The position numbers and the translations under genes are program-made. A stretch of DNA of 55,879 nucleotides, from NCBI GenBank assembly GCA_015057705.1, contig SVDU01000016.1, positions 64,849-120,727 on the forward strand, written 5' to 3'. The notes below the pieces were generated by a model. The model made no database searches. It was not told the origin of the DNA and was given only the letters and a program-made list of their open reading frames with translations. Shown one piece after another: positions 27,122 through 36,373 of the stretch; position 1 is the stretch's first letter, and every line of letters begins with the position of its first letter. The stretch comes from Paenibacillaceae bacterium. Its GTDB lineage: Bacteria; Bacillota; Clostridia; Lachnospirales; Lachnospiraceae.

Positions 27122-28282
27122 ATGAAAAGAACATTTACAAAAAGGCTATTAACTGTTATATCTGCAATTGCACTTACCGCTTCATCATTAGGAGTTACCC
27201 AGGCAGCAACCGCCGACCAGACTTTGTTAAATACATATGGGACCAAATTCCAGAGGTCAGGAACCTGCGTAACGCTGGCCCAGTTGCAAAACGCTTCCAC
27301 CTTAAATCTGATCAAGCAAAGGTACAATAGTATCACACTTGAAAATGAGATGAAACCAGATGCACTGCTTGGCAGTTCACCTAATTTGATTTCAGTGGCT
27401 GAAGCAAAATCCTTAGGATATTACATTCCCAGCAACTATACAGAGGCTACCGTACCAAGAATCAATTTTAACACGGTAGATAAAGTATTAAAAATCTGCT
27501 ATGAAAATGGACTGGGAGTTCGCGCCCACACTCTGGTATGGCATGGTCAGACTCCAACCTGGCTGTTCCGCTCAGGCTATAACGCCGGCGCAAATCATGT
27601 GGATCAAAACACAATGAATGCACGTATGGAGTTCTATATAAAGACAGTGATGAATCACGTCTATCTGAATGAATACGGCAGTGTGGTATACGCATGGGAT
27701 GTTGTAAATGAATATCTGCATTCTCCAGCGGAATCAGATTGGGTAAGAATTTATGGAAATGTTTCAACAAGTCCGCAATTTGTAAAAAGTGCTTTCCGTT
27801 TTGCCAATGAAACATTAAGCTATTTTAAACTGACTGATAAGGTCAGCTTATTCTATAATGATTATAACGAGTATATGGAAGCTGACAATATTGTTAAAAT
27901 GATTCAGTTTATCAATGCAGAGAAGAAATTATGCAACGGTGTTGGCGGACAGTCTCACCTTGAATCAACGTTTCCAAGTGCTTCCTATTTCAAACAGGCC
28001 TATACCAAATTTAAGAATGCAGGGTTAGAGATCCAGATTACAGAATTCGATGCTGGTGCCAAATCTGAATCAGAACAGGCCGCTTATGTATATGACGTTA
28101 TGAAGGCAGTCTGCGAAGTGAAAAAGGATGGCGGCAATATCACTGGGTTTACCTGGTGGGGAATGTCAGATGATATTTCATGGAGAAAGGATAAGAGTCC
28201 TCTGCTTTTCTCAAATCTTTGGACTCCAAAGGCTTCTTATTACAGAACACTGGATGCATTTACCGATACGTTTAATCGATAA
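27122..28282 (+). CDS. Secreted GH10 endo-1,4-beta-xylanase
   Basis: A 386-residue enzyme with a signal peptide cut near residue 28 (GVTQA). One GH10 barrel fills the rest: the acid/base is Glu197 in WDVVNEYL, the nucleophile Glu308 in QITEFD, with the conserved HTLVWHGQTP and FTWWGMSDDISW blocks. It cuts xylan outside the cell. There is no binding module or surface anchor, so it is released freely. The leader shares two elements with the secreted-peptide operon 2 kb to the left. A terminator follows. Confidence 0.96.
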   Translation: MKRTFTKRLLTVISAIALTASSLGVTQAATADQTLLNTYGTKFQRSGTCVTLAQLQNASTLNLIKQRYNSITLENEMKPDALLGSSPNLISVAEAKSLGYYIPSNYTEATVPRINFNTVDKVLKICYENGLGVRAHTLVWHGQTPTWLFRSGYNAGANHVDQNTMNARMEFYIKTVMNHVYLNEYGSVVYAWDVVNEYLHSPAESDWVRIYGNVSTSPQFVKSAFRFANETLSYFKLTDKVSLFYNDYNEYMEADNIVKMIQFINAEKKLCNGVGGQSHLESTFPSASYFKQAYTKFKNAGLEIQITEFDAGAKSESEQAAYVYDVMKAVCEVKKDGGNITGFTWWGMSDDISWRKDKSPLLFSNLWTPKASYYRTLDAFTDTFNR

Positions 28283-28329
28283 ATGATATTTAATATACCC
28301 ATACCGCATTATTCATGCTTCTCCATATT

Positions 28330-28363
28330 AGAAACAGGGCTGTCTCAAAACAGCCCTGTTTCT
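28330..28363. terminator. Strong bidirectional terminator
   Basis: AGAAACAGGGCTGT and its exact complement form a 14-pair stem with a six-base loop between the xylanase and the convergent ECF cassette. Confidence 0.85.
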
Positions 28364-28374
28364 CAATTAGCCCC

Positions 28375-29835
28375 TTAACTTTGGTTTAGCATTAAGTCAA
28401 GAAGTGCTTTTTGGTTGCCGTACACGGAAAAATCACTTTGGCATCCGCCTTCTGCCAACGCCAATACACGATCACAGGTTGAGAGCGCGAATTCATAGTC
28501 ATGTGTAATAACAAGCAGGGTTTTTCCCTGCCGCGCAAGTTCTATTAGATGGGTGGATATATTTCTCATATTTTCGCCGTCCAAACCACTGGTTGGCTCG
28601 TCCAAAATCATGATTTCCGGGTTTATAATATCGGCTACAGCAAGGGTCAATCGCTGCTTTTGACCACCCGATAAAGCCGCTGGATGCTGCTCACGATATT
28701 CCCAAAGTGCATACCGTTTCAAGACGGTTTCTATTTCTTCTTCATCAAACCCCTTCTGATTAAGCTTTAGCTCTTCTGCAACATCCTCACCAAACAGCTG
28801 ACAATCGGTATTCTGCATGACGTAATATGCAATTTGCCGACGACGGTGTTTGGGCAGTTTTTTCCCGTTATACAGAATGGTTCCACTCTTTTCTTTCAAT
28901 AAGCCGCATAAAATTTGACCCAGAGTACTTTTCCCCACCCCGTTATAACCAACCAAAGCTACAATCTCTCCCGGCCGGACTTTAAAAGATAAGTTGGAAA
29001 AAATCTGTTTTTTACCATAAGAAAAAGCAAGCTGATCAACTTCCAGAGAAGGATTTATACCATCCTGCGCAACGGGAGGTTTCCCAATGCAAGAGGACAG
29101 ATTGCCTGTGCGCAGCCCCATTGCCTGGTTTTCTTCTGATGCAAGGTTTCTTAAGGCTTTGGGTGAAATCTCCTGAATAATATGTCCATCCTGCATGAAC
29201 AGGAATCGATCAGCCAGCTCCGTCAGGTAATACAGTCTATGTTCCGCGACTACAATCGTAAAACCTCTGCTTTTTAACAGCTGCATCAGCTCCTGTAGTT
29301 GGCGCACAGACGTCATGTCAAGGTTGGCAGAGGGCTCGTCAAATACATAGATCATTGGGGAAACTGCGTAAGCAGACGCAATTGCAAGCTTTTGTTTTTC
29401 TCCGCTGGACATGGGATATATTACCCGATTCACCAAACCTTCTCCGCCTACCTTATGGATCGCGTCTGCGATTCTTGTCTCTATGGTGTCTCTGTCTATA
29501 CCATAATTCTCGCAGCCAAAAGCCAGCTCATCTTCTGTCAGACTGGCAAAGAACTGGCTGCGAGGATCTTGAAAGATAGAGCCTACGTTTTTGCCAATTT
29601 CCCAAAGAGGCAGATCATTCACATCTTGTCCATCAATACAGACCGTTCCCTGCTGCACCCCCTCATAAAACTTAGTTGCCAGACCATTAATCATTCTGGT
29701 GATGGTTGTTTTTCCGCAACCACTTTTTCCCGTCAATACCAGAAATTCGCCTTTCCGGATGGACAGGTTCAACTGCTCCACATCTTTTTTTCCATTCTCC
29801 GTATAACCATAAGAGACATTTGAAAATGTAATCAA
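28375..29835 (-). CDS. ECF transporter ATPase with two fused ABC domains
   Basis: About 486 residues with two ABC modules in one chain. The first has Walker A GKSGCGKTT, signature YPMSSGEKQKLAIA and Walker B IYVFDEPSANLD; the second has GYNGVGKST, LSGGQKQRLTLA and IMILDEPTSGLD. The pair powers the membrane components encoded just upstream. The start is the TTG at 29835, eight bases after AGGAGGTG. It overlaps the EcfT stop by four bases; no ATG is present there. Fused EcfA-EcfA' proteins are typical of dedicated ECF importers. Confidence 0.88.
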   Translation of the reverse strand: MITFSNVSYGYTENGKKDVEQLNLSIRKGEFLVLTGKSGCGKTTITRMINGLATKFYEGVQQGTVCIDGQDVNDLPLWEIGKNVGSIFQDPRSQFFASLTEDELAFGCENYGIDRDTIETRIADAIHKVGGEGLVNRVIYPMSSGEKQKLAIASAYAVSPMIYVFDEPSANLDMTSVRQLQELMQLLKSRGFTIVVAEHRLYYLTELADRFLFMQDGHIIQEISPKALRNLASEENQAMGLRTGNLSSCIGKPPVAQDGINPSLEVDQLAFSYGKKQIFSNLSFKVRPGEIVALVGYNGVGKSTLGQILCGLLKEKSGTILYNGKKLPKHRRRQIAYYVMQNTDCQLFGEDVAEELKLNQKGFDEEEIETVLKRYALWEYREQHPAALSGGQKQRLTLAVADIINPEIMILDEPTSGLDGENMRNISTHLIELARQGKTLLVITHDYEFALSTCDRVLALAEGGCQSDFSVYGNQKALLDLMLNQS

Positions 29836-30518
29836 CCTTTCGACACCTCCTGCCAAATCAAAAAAACTACCGTAAATGCTGTACCCAGCACACATACAGC
29901 AACATCCATTTTACGGAACACGATCTCTCTGCGGCATGTATGCCTTCCCGGATTTGCAATACCTCTTGCCTCAGCGGAGGCCGCCAGTTCCTCCGAAATG
30001 CGGGAAGCCCTGAACATCACTGGAACAATTATATATTCCAGTGCCCGAAGCGGTCGTCGAATTGACAACAACCCCCGCAGGCGCAGTGCTGCAAATACGC
30101 CTGCAAATTCTCCTTTTACTGTAGGCATGAAGCGAAGCAAAAAGGTGACCGGCAAAGCAAATGTATCCGGAGCATGCATTTTTTTGAATACTGCAATAGC
30201 CTCACCAGGCGACATTCCCATGAATGGATGGGCCGCCATCAGCATCAGCATAATACGAATAATAATAAACAGAAACATGTCAGGCATCAGTACCGTAATA
30301 CCCTGTCCAAGAGAAAGATATTTAAGCAGTGCTGCAACCAGTGCTACCCCACTCATTTTCAGTGCCGGCCATACTGCACCCTGTACAATCAAATAAAGTG
30401 CTAAAACACCTAAAATTGTATAAATGATAATGTTGCTTGTAATTAAGGCTACAAGCAACATTGTCAGCAGCAATATTACGATTTTGGCCCGGAAATCGAA
30501 ATAGAGTGCTTTTCTCAT
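29832..30518 (-). CDS. ECF transporter T component
   Basis: Membrane protein of 228 residues (CbiQ/EcfT family) with about five hydrophobic segments. The two cytoplasmic coupling helices show RASRISEELAASAEARGI near residue 175, which contains the Ala-Arg-Gly signature that contacts the ATPases. Its ATG overlaps the stop of the S-component gene (ATGA), and its stop overlaps the ATPase start, so the three are one translationally coupled operon. Confidence 0.88.
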   Translation of the reverse strand: MRKALYFDFRAKIVILLLTMLLVALITSNIIIYTILGVLALYLIVQGAVWPALKMSGVALVAALLKYLSLGQGITVLMPDMFLFIIIRIMLMLMAAHPFMGMSPGEAIAVFKKMHAPDTFALPVTFLLRFMPTVKGEFAGVFAALRLRGLLSIRRPLRALEYIIVPVMFRASRISEELAASAEARGIANPGRHTCRREIVFRKMDVAVCVLGTAFTVVFLIWQEVSKG

Positions 30519-31129
30519 TTAATCAGACCACTCTTTCTAAAATGTTTGTTCATCAGCCTGTTGGCAATTATGCAGCCAAGAACCGCCATTATAATTGTTG
30601 CAGCACAACTAAGCAGTACCCATGGGACGGAAGTATAAAACTGTGTCTGGACAGCTATTTGCTCCTGACTGACGCCGCTTGCCATATATGCCTGCTTGAA
30701 AAACCATATTTCAGCCATGCCATGGGTTGCCCGTACCAGGGAGGTGATCGCCCAACTGATACCGATGCGGGTAATCTTCTTATAGCTGTCCTTCCCCAAC
30801 ATACTGAGTTCTGCAATAATTCCACCAACAATGAACCAGGGAGCCATAAATGGTCCCATCATGAGTGCAGTGAGTAACGCATGAATCAGATTGTAAATCA
30901 GAGCAACACCAGGTTTGTGCACCTTCATGCTCATATAAACATAGAACGGTGCTAAAATGAAAGCAACGCATACTGCGTTAAAAATCATGTTGAAAAATAG
31001 TGACGCGCCAGTGAGCATAGAAAATGCTATAAACACGACTAGCATAATTGCGCTGAAAATACCAATTGTCGCAAAATCCTTTACTTTGAGTCCGTTTGCA
31101 CCAATTGACGTTTTTTCTTGATTTGCCAT
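30515..31129 (-). CDS. MptD-family ECF S component
   Basis: Membrane protein of 204 residues with about five to six segments, of the MptD family (TIGR02185 type). The start is KVKDFATIGIFSAIMLVVF; inner motifs include PFMAPWFIVGGIIAEL and a C-terminal RLMNKHFRKSGL. It is the substrate-binding subunit of this ECF importer. Substrate not known; some AraC-linked ECF cassettes of Firmicutes serve iron or haem uptake, which the DtxR-like palindromes around this unit would fit, but that is inference. Confidence 0.82.
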   Translation of the reverse strand: MANQEKTSIGANGLKVKDFATIGIFSAIMLVVFIAFSMLTGASLFFNMIFNAVCVAFILAPFYVYMSMKVHKPGVALIYNLIHALLTALMMGPFMAPWFIVGGIIAELSMLGKDSYKKITRIGISWAITSLVRATHGMAEIWFFKQAYMASGVSQEQIAVQTQFYTSVPWVLLSCAATIIMAVLGCIIANRLMNKHFRKSGLIK

Positions 31130-31163
31130 ATAAAAGCCTCCATGTATATGTATTTTTTAGTAA

Positions 31164-31225
31164 AAAGCCGAGCGGTTTTAAGTTAGGTAAATCTAACCAG
31201 CAACTCCATGAAACCGCTTTGCTTT
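31164..31225 (-). promoter_or_regulatory. Leader hairpin with T-run before the MptD gene (attenuator candidate)
   Basis: On the minus strand AAAGC-AA-AGCGGTTT pairs with AAACCGCT-CG-GCTTT and is followed by TTTTTA, about 35 bases before the start codon. The loop carries the GTTAG-N6-CTAAC palindrome. It could stop transcription before the operon unless something binds. Confidence 0.4.
31182..31197. promoter_or_regulatory. GTTAG-N6-CTAAC palindrome, copy 1
   Basis: GTTAG-GTAAAT-CTAAC lies in the MptD operon leader. A weaker relative, TTTAG-TTCTAC-CTAAA, lies at 31246-31261. Confidence 0.55.
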
Positions 31226-31291
31226 TATTTTATTGAAATAATGCATTTAGTTCTACCTAAAACGGGATTCTTAACACTCAAAACAGGATAA

Positions 31292-31322
31292 AAAATCCGC
31301 ATACTATATGTACGCGGATTTT
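31292..31322. terminator. Terminator of the AraC gene
   Basis: AAAATCCGC and GCGGATTTT form a nine-pair stem with T-runs on both sides, ten bases past the AraC stop. Confidence 0.75.
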
Positions 31323-31331
31323 AAACAGAAT

Positions 31332-32339
31332 TTAAAAATTGGTTTCGTTTTTAATTGCTTTCATATAATTTCCAGGGTTTGTACCATATTGCTTACGAAA
31401 TGCAGAAGCAAAGTGGCTGACATTTCCATATCCTGCACGGCAGGCCGCTTCGCTCACGCTGATGTTATTGCTGTCCAGCAATAATTTTGCAAGCTCCAGC
31501 TTTCTCTGAATGACATAAGCATGCACTGGCATGGAAAATAACTCTTTAAACCCTTTCTTGAGTTTGTATTCGTTTAACTTTACCAGCCTGGAAAGCTGAC
31601 GAATGGTGGGTGGATCAAGCAAATTGTTATCCAGTATTTCTTTCGCACTACGGAGGGATTTAACATCATCAAGTGACAAGCTTAATGATGAAATCGGTTT
31701 GTCTGTTTGTAATACTGATTCAGAAAAATAAACAGCAAGTAATTCAAGCAGCTTTGCTTCCGTATAGAGCCTTCGTAGTCCGGAATTATACGGGCAATGA
31801 AGCAACTGGTTCAAAATCACCTGAATGGATGGGGTAAGCTGGTAGATTTTTCCTGTAACTCCTTTGGTATTCAGACAATCCAAAGTCAATCCGCTGTAAT
31901 ATTCATCCAGAATTTTATGAAGAGTGGGCAGTGGTATTTTTATTTCAACAATATGCATATCCTGTTCAGCGGGGAAAATACAGCGCTTTTTTGTTTCTTT
32001 GCTGATACCGATACAGCTTTCTCCTGTCAAAAGATCAAAATTCTTTCTGCTCTCCGGCAATTCCCAATGAATGGATTTACCCATGCAAAACAGAATATCA
32101 AAATGGGGATTTTTTGATACACCCCGCAACTCTACAGGAACGTAAAAATTCACATTATAGTCAATCATTTTAATGTCTCTGCTTATGCAAGAGCTTCTTA
32201 ATACGCCCCTGCCTGTCGGTTCTGGTATATCATATGTCATTTGTCCATGCTCTAAATTATAAGCTAAATTCCACATATCACAAACAGAGCGCTGACGGGT
32301 ATTGGGGCTATCGGTTTTATATTCATATAATGGGCTCAT
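31332..32339 (-). CDS. AraC-family regulator of the ECF cassette
   Basis: Protein of 335 residues. The N-terminal 220 residues are a divergent sensing domain (GVLRSSCISRDIKMIDYNVNF, then ESCIGISKETKKRC). The C-terminal AraC double helix-turn-helix has TIRQLSRLVKLNEYKLKKGFKELF and AGYGNVSHFASAFRKQYGTNPGNY. It resembles PchR/YbtA-like siderophore regulators in the layout of the linker and HTH region, though this is by eye. It lies between the ECF operon and the hydrolase and has a palindrome upstream, so it is probably controlled with them. Confidence 0.82.
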   Translation of the reverse strand: MSPLYEYKTDSPNTRQRSVCDMWNLAYNLEHGQMTYDIPEPTGRGVLRSSCISRDIKMIDYNVNFYVPVELRGVSKNPHFDILFCMGKSIHWELPESRKNFDLLTGESCIGISKETKKRCIFPAEQDMHIVEIKIPLPTLHKILDEYYSGLTLDCLNTKGVTGKIYQLTPSIQVILNQLLHCPYNSGLRRLYTEAKLLELLAVYFSESVLQTDKPISSLSLSLDDVKSLRSAKEILDNNLLDPPTIRQLSRLVKLNEYKLKKGFKELFSMPVHAYVIQRKLELAKLLLDSNNISVSEAACRAGYGNVSHFASAFRKQYGTNPGNYMKAIKNETNF

Positions 32340-32407
32340 TGGTTTTCGTTCCTTCCTGAATAGTCAAGACCAAAAGAAATAGGGATTATGTGTTGTTGGC
32401 GCCATTG

Positions 32408-32423
32408 GTTAGCAACGGCTAAC
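32408..32423. promoter_or_regulatory. GTTAG-N6-CTAAC palindrome, copy 2
   Basis: GTTAG-CAACGG-CTAAC is about 70 bases upstream of the AraC start; the arms extend to six bases (GTTAGC/GCTAAC). Confidence 0.55.
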
Positions 32424-32537
32424 TAGCATGGTATCATTATTACTTATTTCTGTCAATTTACTTTTGGAAATGCCTGACTGATTCCATGGCACTTTTAAAA
32501 GCTGTTATTGAAAATTCTATTGATTAATGATAAGTTA

Positions 32538-32553
32538 GTTAGTATATACTAAC
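32538..32553. promoter_or_regulatory. GTTAG-N6-CTAAC palindrome, copy 3
   Basis: GTTAG-TATATA-CTAAC is a perfect 16-bp palindrome 22 bases before the hydrolase ATG. It overlaps the likely -10 region (TTGAAA at 32508 and TAAGTT at 32531), as expected for a repressor site. Confidence 0.6.
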
Positions 32554-32575
32554 CATTTTATAAGGAGACGATGAC

Positions 32576-33364
32576 ATGAGTGAAATTTATGTACTTCCAG
32601 ATGGCATTAAAATAGAATATAAGGTATACGGTCAAAAAGATGGTTATCCTGTTGTGGGGTTTCACGGGCTGGCTGGCTCGGTATATGCTGATGGCACAGA
32701 CGAATTGCTGGCTGGAGTCCCCATACGATACATTGTTATTGCGCGTCCAGGGTATGGACGTTCGGATTTTTTTCTTATGAAAAATATCGCCCAGTGGCCG
32801 CAAATTATTAAACCTCTTCTTGAGCATTTGAATGTTACAGTATTTGACGTAGTAGGGATTTCCGCCGGAGCACCTTATGCCTATGCTGCTGCCGCTGCTT
32901 TTCCTGACAGGGTAAAAAACGTGTTTATTAATAAAGGGCTTGGTGCTGTTTACAAACCAGAAGTTCTGTCATTATATCCAGAATCAGCCCTAAAGGAGCT
33001 TGTTGTCTATCAAAAAGAATCTTTAGAGCATATTGCTGACATGCTCTATAAAACATATTTTTCACAATTGACGGAAGAATATAAGCAACTGCCATATATC
33101 AGAGATTCTATGGTTGGTGGCTGTATGGGAATGGCCGCCTGCGGGAAACTGGAATATATGGATTAGGGATTTCGTATAGAAGCTGTGGAACAGCTGGTGA
33201 TGCTTTATCATTGCCGGGATGATCAGGAGGTTCCTTTTGCTATGGCTGAAAAAACAATGGGATACTTGAAACATGCGGAAATGATTGCTCATGACACCGG
33301 TGGGCATATGTCAGAAAAACTTATGATGGCTATGATGCAGAAAATCATTTCCATCTACAAATAG
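32576..33364 (+). pseudogene. Alpha/beta hydrolase with in-frame amber stop
   Basis: The frame encodes an alpha/beta hydrolase: oxyanion region GFHGLAG, ARPGYGRSD, and the nucleophile Ser96 in GISAGAP. Codon 197 (33164-33166) is TAG. Beyond it the same frame runs on without a break to 33364 and carries the triad Asp in CRDDQEVPF and the triad His in DTGGHMSEK. In relatives the stop position is usually Trp (a D-W-G-F context), so one TGG-to-TAG change explains it. Without readthrough the product lacks two triad residues. AAGGAG precedes the ATG; the start is under palindrome copy 3. Confidence 0.85.
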
Positions 33365-33516
33365 CTTATTCATACAGTTGCATCCTTTTGACTTGTTAAG
33401 ATTATAGGCTGAATCCAGACCAATGAGTTAGCCGTCTGATTAAAAAGGATTGAGGAGTTTGTTTATTCCACAAACTGCAAATTTTTTATTGGTCATCCGG
33501 GCACATTGCAAAATAA

Positions 33517-33549
33517 GGAAAGGAGCGCAAATGGGCTGCGTTCCTCTCC
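33517..33549. terminator. Terminator after the GH9 gene
   Basis: GGAAAGGAGCGCA and TGCGTTCCTCTCC form a near-complete stem with an A-run on one side and a TTATTTT tail on the minus strand. Confidence 0.55.
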
Positions 33550-33583
33550 TAAAAAAATCACTGTCGAATCTCTACACAAATAA

Positions 33584-36226
33584 TTAAGGTTCTATCCCCC
33601 ATTGCAGATTTCCGTCCAGGTAAGCGGTTATTTTATCGCAGTCGGCATAAGCGGAACCGGTACCCTGATAGGAATAATCGTCTGTCTGCATATAATTCGT
33701 CCAGTCTGACTTGGAAAACCTTACCTGCAATTCCACGGATTTTCCGGCAGAAAGGGTACCTGATGCTTCGTTAAAGCCAATTTCCAGATAATAATCGGCA
33801 CCGCTCTTTCCCTCTTCCATTTTCACAAAGGCTCCTGTCACATTGGCGGTTCCCGCGGAAGACCAGTCGCACCAGAATTGCTGTTCTTTTTCTCCATCAA
33901 TGGTGTAATAATATCTTAATTTAACATCAGAAAGATTGACGTCCCCGGTTCCCGTATTATACAATCTGATCTTTGTTGCAATGCTGCTTACGGTTTCGGC
34001 TGTATTCATATTATACGCCTGGATTTTTAGATCTCCTGTTGGTATAACCGAACTATCCGTTATGGTAATTGTAAAAACAGGATCATTCCCTCCGCTGAAA
34101 TCAAAGGTTAATCGTAATTTGCCAACAGATTTGTCAGCCAGATAGGAACTTAAAATAGTCACCGTATGATCAGATATTACATAATCGGTTTCTTTCACCA
34201 GCAAATCGGTGCCATTTTTTATATTGTCAAGTGTATTTCCATTGTATATCACGGTCACCGACACATCTTCAGGATTGTATTTGTCAAAAGATGCGGTTAC
34301 CGGACTGATGGAAGAACTGCCTGATGAACTTCCCGGCTCATTGCCGAATACTTTTACCCCAGCGTCATATACCGGTATATAGGTTGTCTTAACTACTTTT
34401 CCGGAAGTTACGCCGTCTAATCCGGTATAAGAATAATCATTGGTATGATCCCAGGATGCCAGACTCTCCGGTGCGGCAATTCGAAACTGGATTTCTTTTT
34501 TGTAAGCAGACTGTCCGCCAGGATAGATTTTGACTTTTGTAAAATCAACATTCACATAGTAAATATTGTCAGCCTCTGCCCAGGGCAAAAGTCGGGATAT
34601 TGTTGCTCCCTGATTGTAATTTGCAGTGATTGTAAAATCCTCCGCTGTATAGCCTTTCTTTACAGCTTCTGTTATATCAACAAAATACTTAAATGATAAA
34701 TGGTCTCCCATCCTTGCAGGCCATCCCGAGCAATTATTTAATATAGCCTTGATCTCTATAAAATTACTGCCTGAGGCGTTAATTCCGGCTTCCACAAAGT
34801 ATTCGTCGTTGGTTACTTCTTCTATTGCCTTAAAGTCGGCAATGGGATCTCCGCCGTATTCTCCATAAAGTTTTGCAAGTGCTCCGACAAATCCGGCATT
34901 ATAGTCACAGGCGACCTCATTATTGACATAGTTATTAATTTCATCCGTATAACTGTCATCTTTATCCGGTCCTCCTGCCAGAGCCCCGTAAAGGGTATGC
35001 CTGTGGTATGCGGGCACGGTCATGCTGTCCGCCCAGGAACTGTGGGCTGTTCTGTGGTGAGGCCTTTTGGGAGAATTTATTCCATAACCAACCACAAAAC
35101 TGTGGCCGCTGCTTCCCAGAGCATAATCAATCTGCTGTTTGGCAAATTTCTTGTAGGTTTCCGCCTTTTTTGCACTGCAGCCTGACCAGTCAGCATAAAC
35201 GCTGGCTAAAAAAGCTGTGGTGGTGGCATATCTTAAAGCGCCCCAGGAATCCAGCCAGGCAAGACCCTTTGGCGTATAGGAAATGCGGCTGCCGTTATAT
35301 CCGGTTGTCCAGTAATCCAGATGCATTTCCGTACCGTTCTTGTATACCTCTTTTCCGGTTATTTTCGCAAGAAGCAAAGCAGCGCCATAATGCACGTCGT
35401 CCCAGCATTGCGCCCATTTATAGGAAATGGTTGTAGATTGAGATTCTGTTCCCCAGTTTGGTACATAGGATTCTGCTTTGTCCAGATAATCGGAATCTTT
35501 GGTTGCTATATACAGCCATACACAGGACCAGGACAGTTCATCATAGAAACCGCTGCTGGAAGTGTAAAAGCCATTGGCTGCGGTATAACCGCTGTCACTT
35601 TTTGTTTTGTCAGCAAATGAAAACAGTTCCTTTGCATGTTGAAGGCAGGTTTTTGCATAGCTGGAGTCACGATCTGTAAAAATGACTGCTGCTGCCGCCA
35701 GAGTTGCCGCTGCCGCTGCTGAAACGGAAGAACCAGGGCTGTTAAGGTCAACCCGATAAGACGGTCTTCCCATCTGCATTACTTCTGCCGGTCCCCACCA
35801 GGAATGATCCGTATTGCCATTTCCCACCTGATAGTAAAAGACATCTGCCGAAGGGTGGCACTTGATAAGATAGTCGGTTACCCATTTGATTTCCTTTAAT
35901 AAAAACTCCAACTGACCGCTTTCTTTTAAGGCATCCTCTGCCTCATATACACTCCAGGCGAGCATGGCGGCTGAATAAGCCATGGGGAGATTAAATTTCA
36001 CATGATCTCCTGCGTCGTACCATCCTCCAGTTAAATCGATTCCTGCGTCTGAACCGTCAGATAACCCCGAATCTCCTCTCCAGTTATTCCGGATATCAGA
36101 AGGCAGTTTTCCGGAACGTTGGAACTCATAAAACATGATTGCTTTTTGTAATGCTTCTCCGTAATTATAATTTGATTCTTTTTTTGACGGCTGAGCCGCA
36201 AGGGTGGTAAATTTTTTTGTACGCAT
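33584..36226 (-). CDS. GH9 endoglucanase, GH9-CBM3c-X2-CBM3, no signal peptide
   Basis: An 880-residue cellulase. The GH9 domain (about 18-455) has [19 protein letters not shown], the His in [11 protein letters not shown] and the acid Glu in [13 protein letters not shown] fused CBM3c (about 465-625) makes such enzymes processive. An X2 module (about 650-730) and a C-terminal CBM3 (about 735-880) for crystalline cellulose follow; there is no dockerin. The layout matches CelZ of C. stercorarium and the GH9 of C. phytofermentans. The first 18 residues are polar ([18 protein letters not shown]) and lead straight into the GH9 domain. An in-frame stop lies four codons upstream of the ATG, so no signal peptide is encoded. 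AAGGAG precedes the ATG. Confidence 0.95.
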   Translation of the reverse strand: MRTKKFTTLAAQPSKKESNYNYGEALQKAIMFYEFQRSGKLPSDIRNNWRGDSGLSDGSDAGIDLTGGWYDAGDHVKFNLPMAYSAAMLAWSVYEAEDALKESGQLEFLLKEIKWVTDYLIKCHPSADVFYYQVGNGNTDHSWWGPAEVMQMGRPSYRVDLNSPGSSVSAAAAATLAAAAVIFTDRDSSYAKTCLQHAKELFSFADKTKSDSGYTAANGFYTSSSGFYDELSWSCVWLYIATKDSDYLDKAESYVPNWGTESQSTTISYKWAQCWDDVHYGAALLLAKITGKEVYKNGTEMHLDYWTTGYNGSRISYTPKGLAWLDSWGALRYATTTAFLASVYADWSGCSAKKAETYKKFAKQQIDYALGSSGHSFVVGYGINSPKRPHHRTAHSSWADSMTVPAYHRHTLYGALAGGPDKDDSYTDEINNYVNNEVACDYNAGFVGALAKLYGEYGGDPIADFKAIEEVTNDEYFVEAGINASGSNFIEIKAILNNCSGWPARMGDHLSFKYFVDITEAVKKGYTAEDFTITANYNQGATISRLLPWAEADNIYYVNVDFTKVKIYPGGQSAYKKEIQFRIAAPESLASWDHTNDYSYTGLDGVTSGKVVKTTYIPVYDAGVKVFGNEPGSSSGSSSISPVTASFDKYNPEDVSVTVIYNGNTLDNIKNGTDLLVKETDYVISDHTVTILSSYLADKSVGKLRLTFDFSGGNDPVFTITITDSSVIPTGDLKIQAYNMNTAETVSSIATKIRLYNTGTGDVNLSDVKLRYYYTIDGEKEQQFWCDWSSAGTANVTGAFVKMEEGKSGADYYLEIGFNEASGTLSAGKSVELQVRFSKSDWTNYMQTDDYSYQGTGSAYADCDKITAYLDGNLQWGIEP

Positions 36227-36373
36227 ATTTATATCTCCTTATCAATCGTTTCGTACGCTGATCGATTGATTGATGAAACGCATCCTTACGGGTTCTTATT
36301 GATAATCCTGACCCAAATCCGGTCTTCTGATATTTGGGCCAGAATTTATATATTTATAAGCTCTACGCTTTTA

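Noticed and set aside
27061-27336. Minus-strand frame overlapping the xylanase start
   Set aside because: Antisense to the signal peptide and GH10 domain, no binding site.
33164-33166. TAG in the hydrolase as pyrrolysine
   Set aside because: Pyrrolysine is not expected in an alpha/beta hydrolase and no pyl genes are seen; loss of a Trp codon is simpler.
34997-35679. Several plus-strand frames inside the GH9 gene
   Set aside because: They lie entirely antisense to a clear GH9 catalytic domain and have no coding signals of their own.
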